From positions 1 through 8,140 of the forward strand of contig JAGTUY010000501.1 of assembly GCA_018224455.1 (NCBI GenBank): a stretch of 8,140 nucleotides of DNA, in the 5' to 3' direction. The stretch comes from Desulfosarcina sp. Lineage in GTDB: Bacteria > Desulfobacterota > Desulfobacteria > Desulfobacterales > Desulfosarcinaceae. Positions within the stretch are counted from its first letter, which is position 1; every line of letters starts with the position of its first letter. Shown piece after piece: positions 7,210 to 8,140 of this stretch. The notes below the pieces were generated by a model. The model was not told the origin of the DNA. It saw nothing but the letters and a program-made list of their open reading frames with translations, and did not search any database. The translations under genes were made by a program, and so were the position numbers.

Positions 7210-7242
7210 CCATCTACCCCATGTGGTAGATGGGTGCGTTTT
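7210..7242 (+). terminator. Candidate rho-independent terminator after the PocR-domain gene
   Basis: CCATCTACC (7210-7218) and GGTAGATGG (7225-7233) form a perfect 9-bp stem with a 6-base loop. TTTT follows at 7239-7242 on the + strand, five bases after the stem. There is no T-run on the - strand side, so it fits + strand transcripts. It sits 90 bases past the stop and the T-tract is short, hence moderate confidence. Confidence 0.4.
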
Positions 7243-7338
7243 AAAACCATACCAACAGACCCGCAGTTTGCATGCCGCTCGGTCCAGCCGATCGCCAGGC
7301 CGATCGATCATCAAGGGTACCGTTTTTAACGCCGGCTG

Positions 7339-7848
7339 TCAGACGCTCTCCATATCGAATTCTTCAAACCCATACCAAAAGCCGGTATTGCTCAGGTGAT
7401 CCAATTCAAACTGGACCGCTTCGACGTGGTTGTCCTCGATTTCCAGAAACCGGGCAAACATGGCCCGGTGGTCAGGCCCCACCTGATCGACCATTTCTTT
7501 GTAGAACCGGCTGGTCTCGATCTCCATCGCCAAGGCCTGTGAGAGCATCTGTTGCTTCAAACCACGGGCATCTTCACTGATCTTCGATTCAAGGGCGGCG
7601 GCCTCTTTGCGGATTGCCGCTTTATCGGGAACCATCGAAGCCAGCACTTCATTGCTGATTGCTCCGCGCTGCTGCCACTCAGTGAGCCGGCTTTCCAGGT
7701 AATCCACATGGCGCTGTTCGTCGTCTGCCAGGGTTTGAAATATTTTTTTTCCAGCAGCTTCATCGGTGCGGGTGACTGCCTCGACGTATAAATCTCTGAT
7801 CCGGTTTTCGAATTCCAATGCTGATTGGATGGCTGCTTCCAGTTTCAT
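7339..7848 (-). CDS. Ferritin-like / rubrerythrin-type diiron protein without rubredoxin domain
   Basis: This is a 169-residue all-helical protein of the ferritin-like/rubrerythrin group, probably a cytosolic diiron protein involved in peroxide reduction or iron handling. Candidate iron ligands appear in four helices: Glu12/Glu14 (ALEFENRI), Glu44-x-x-His47 (DDEQRHVDYLE), Glu109/Glu111 (AMEIETSRFY) and Glu138-x-x-His141 (EIEDNHVEAVQ). The two ExxH motifs are the rubrerythrin pattern. The CxxC rubredoxin domain of classical rubrerythrin is absent, so an external electron donor or a different role is likely. The ATG at 7848 is chosen because AAGGAGG lies five bases upstream and the family sequence starts at once (MKLEAAIQSALEFE). 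A longer reading from 7974 would run through the promoter and the speE terminator. It is oriented with, but transcribed separately from, speE. Substrate cannot be told from sequence. Confidence 0.85.
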   Translation of the reverse strand: MKLEAAIQSALEFENRIRDLYVEAVTRTDEAAGKKIFQTLADDEQRHVDYLESRLTEWQQRGAISNEVLASMVPDKAAIRKEAAALESKISEDARGLKQQMLSQALAMEIETSRFYKEMVDQVGPDHRAMFARFLEIEDNHVEAVQFELDHLSNTGFWYGFEEFDMESV

Positions 7849-7853
7849 GGAGT

Positions 7854-7860
7854 CCTCCTT
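7854..7860 (-). promoter_or_regulatory. Strong ribosome binding site fixing the ferritin-like gene start
   Basis: On the - strand AAGGAGG (7860-7854) stands five bases before the ATG at 7848. This near-consensus site rejects the upstream in-frame starts. Confidence 0.85.
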
Positions 7861-7899
7861 TGGGTGAAAAGTGACAACTATTTGGTTGGTGTATATCAA

Positions 7900-7928
7900 A
7901 TAATAGGGGCGGCCCTCCTGAAAAACAA
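7900..7928 (-). promoter_or_regulatory. Sigma-70-type promoter of the ferritin-like gene
   Basis: Reading the - strand, TTGTTT (7928-7923) and TATTAT (7905-7900) are separated by exactly 17 bases. They predict a transcript start near 7893 and a leader of about 45 bases. The promoter begins just after the speE terminator. The spacer contains the GC-rich sequence GGGCCGCCCC; I see no recognised Fur or PerR box. Confidence 0.6.
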
Positions 7929-7938
7929 TGTTTCCTAT

Positions 7939-7965
7939 CAAAATCGTCAGCATCCGCTGCTGACG
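7939..7965 (-). terminator. Rho-independent terminator of speE
   Basis: On the - strand, six bases after the speE stop, CGTCAGCA (7965-7958) pairs perfectly with TGCTGACG (7952-7945) across a 5-base loop. An A and then TTTT (7943-7940) follow. Stem, position and T-tract fit an intrinsic terminator that separates speE from the ferritin-like gene. Confidence 0.7.
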
Positions 7966-7970
7966 GCCGA

Positions 7971-8140
7971 TCAAGAGGATGTTTTACCAATGGCGTCGAG
8001 GATATACCGGGGGAGCGCAAATGCGCTGCGGTGAATGTCGGGGGTGTAGTAGCGGGTGGCAATGCCGCTTTGGGAAAATCGCCGCTGCAGGGTTTTTACA
8101 TCCTGTTGCCTCAGTTCCGGGTTGGCGCTGGCCCATCCGA
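7971..8140 (-). CDS. speE: Spermidine synthase (polyamine aminopropyltransferase), C-terminal 55 codons only
   Basis: This frame is open from the right edge to a TGA at 7973-7971 and encodes the last 55 residues of a larger protein. The segment GIATRYYTPDIHRSAF followed by ALPRYILDAIG closely resembles the conserved tail of E. coli SpeE (RYYN.AIH.AAFALPQYLQDAL), and the preceding WASANPELR resembles the SpeE strand before the gatekeeping region. SpeE transfers the aminopropyl group of decarboxylated S-adenosylmethionine to putrescine to make spermidine, in the cytosol. The catalytic Asp residues lie outside the window, so activity cannot be judged here. The gene ends with its own terminator and is likely unrelated in function to the ferritin-like gene that follows. 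Confidence 0.82.
   Translation of the reverse strand, partial: GWASANPELRQQDVKTLQRRFSQSGIATRYYTPDIHRSAFALPRYILDAIGKTSS

Noticed and set aside
7287..7306. Two GCCGATCG copies, giving a CGATCG-CCAGGC-CGATCG mini hairpin
   Set aside because: CGATCG is itself palindromic and short; no T-run follows on either strand, so I do not call a terminator or operator.
7849..7974. N-terminal extension of 42 residues for the ferritin-like gene
   Set aside because: It would cover the promoter and speE terminator, whereas an AAGGAGG site stands right before the ATG at 7848.
1..8140. CRISPR array, insertion sequence or tRNA
   Set aside because: No regularly spaced repeats, no transposase frame with terminal repeats and no cloverleaf-like segment was found.

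Overview
The window is GC-rich and tightly packed. It reads like a chromosomal segment of an anaerobic deltaproteobacterium-type organism (Desulfobacterota, Desulfosarcina-like). That placement is an inference from gene content (PUFA-synthase subunit with ole genes, stand-alone PocR sensory domain, rubrerythrin-like ferritin, spermidine synthase) and from protein style. No rRNA or other marker gene is present to prove it.

Positions 1-6546 hold a lipid/hydrocarbon biosynthesis operon on the + strand. It starts inside the 3' part of a pfaC-type polyunsaturated fatty acid (PUFA) synthase gene, whose encoded fragment carries four FabA-like hot-dog modules in the order inactive-active-inactive-active. 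The pfaC stop codon overlaps the start of oleB (alpha/beta-hydrolase, beta-lactone decarboxylase). Then come a short AT-rich spacer with repeats and a potential hairpin, oleC (AMP-ligase superfamily, beta-lactone synthetase) and oleD (NAD(P)H-dependent short-chain reductase). In known olefin biosynthesis OleA condenses two acyl chains head-to-head, OleD reduces the beta-keto acid, OleC makes a beta-lactone and OleB releases CO2 to give a long internal alkene. Physical linkage to a PUFA synthase suggests that the acyl chains are polyunsaturated and that the product is a very long polyunsaturated hydrocarbon of the hentriacontanonaene type. oleA and the other pfa genes are not in the window.

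Positions 6547-7338 hold a small single-domain PocR-family sensory protein followed by a 218-bp non-coding region rich in inverted repeats, including a candidate terminator.

Positions 7339-8140 are read from the - strand: the last 55 codons of speE (spermidine synthase) with a rho-independent terminator, then a ferritin-like/rubrerythrin-type diiron protein with its own well-formed promoter and strong ribosome binding site. The two transcription directions converge between 7120 and 7339. No tRNA, rRNA, CRISPR array or insertion sequence is visible.
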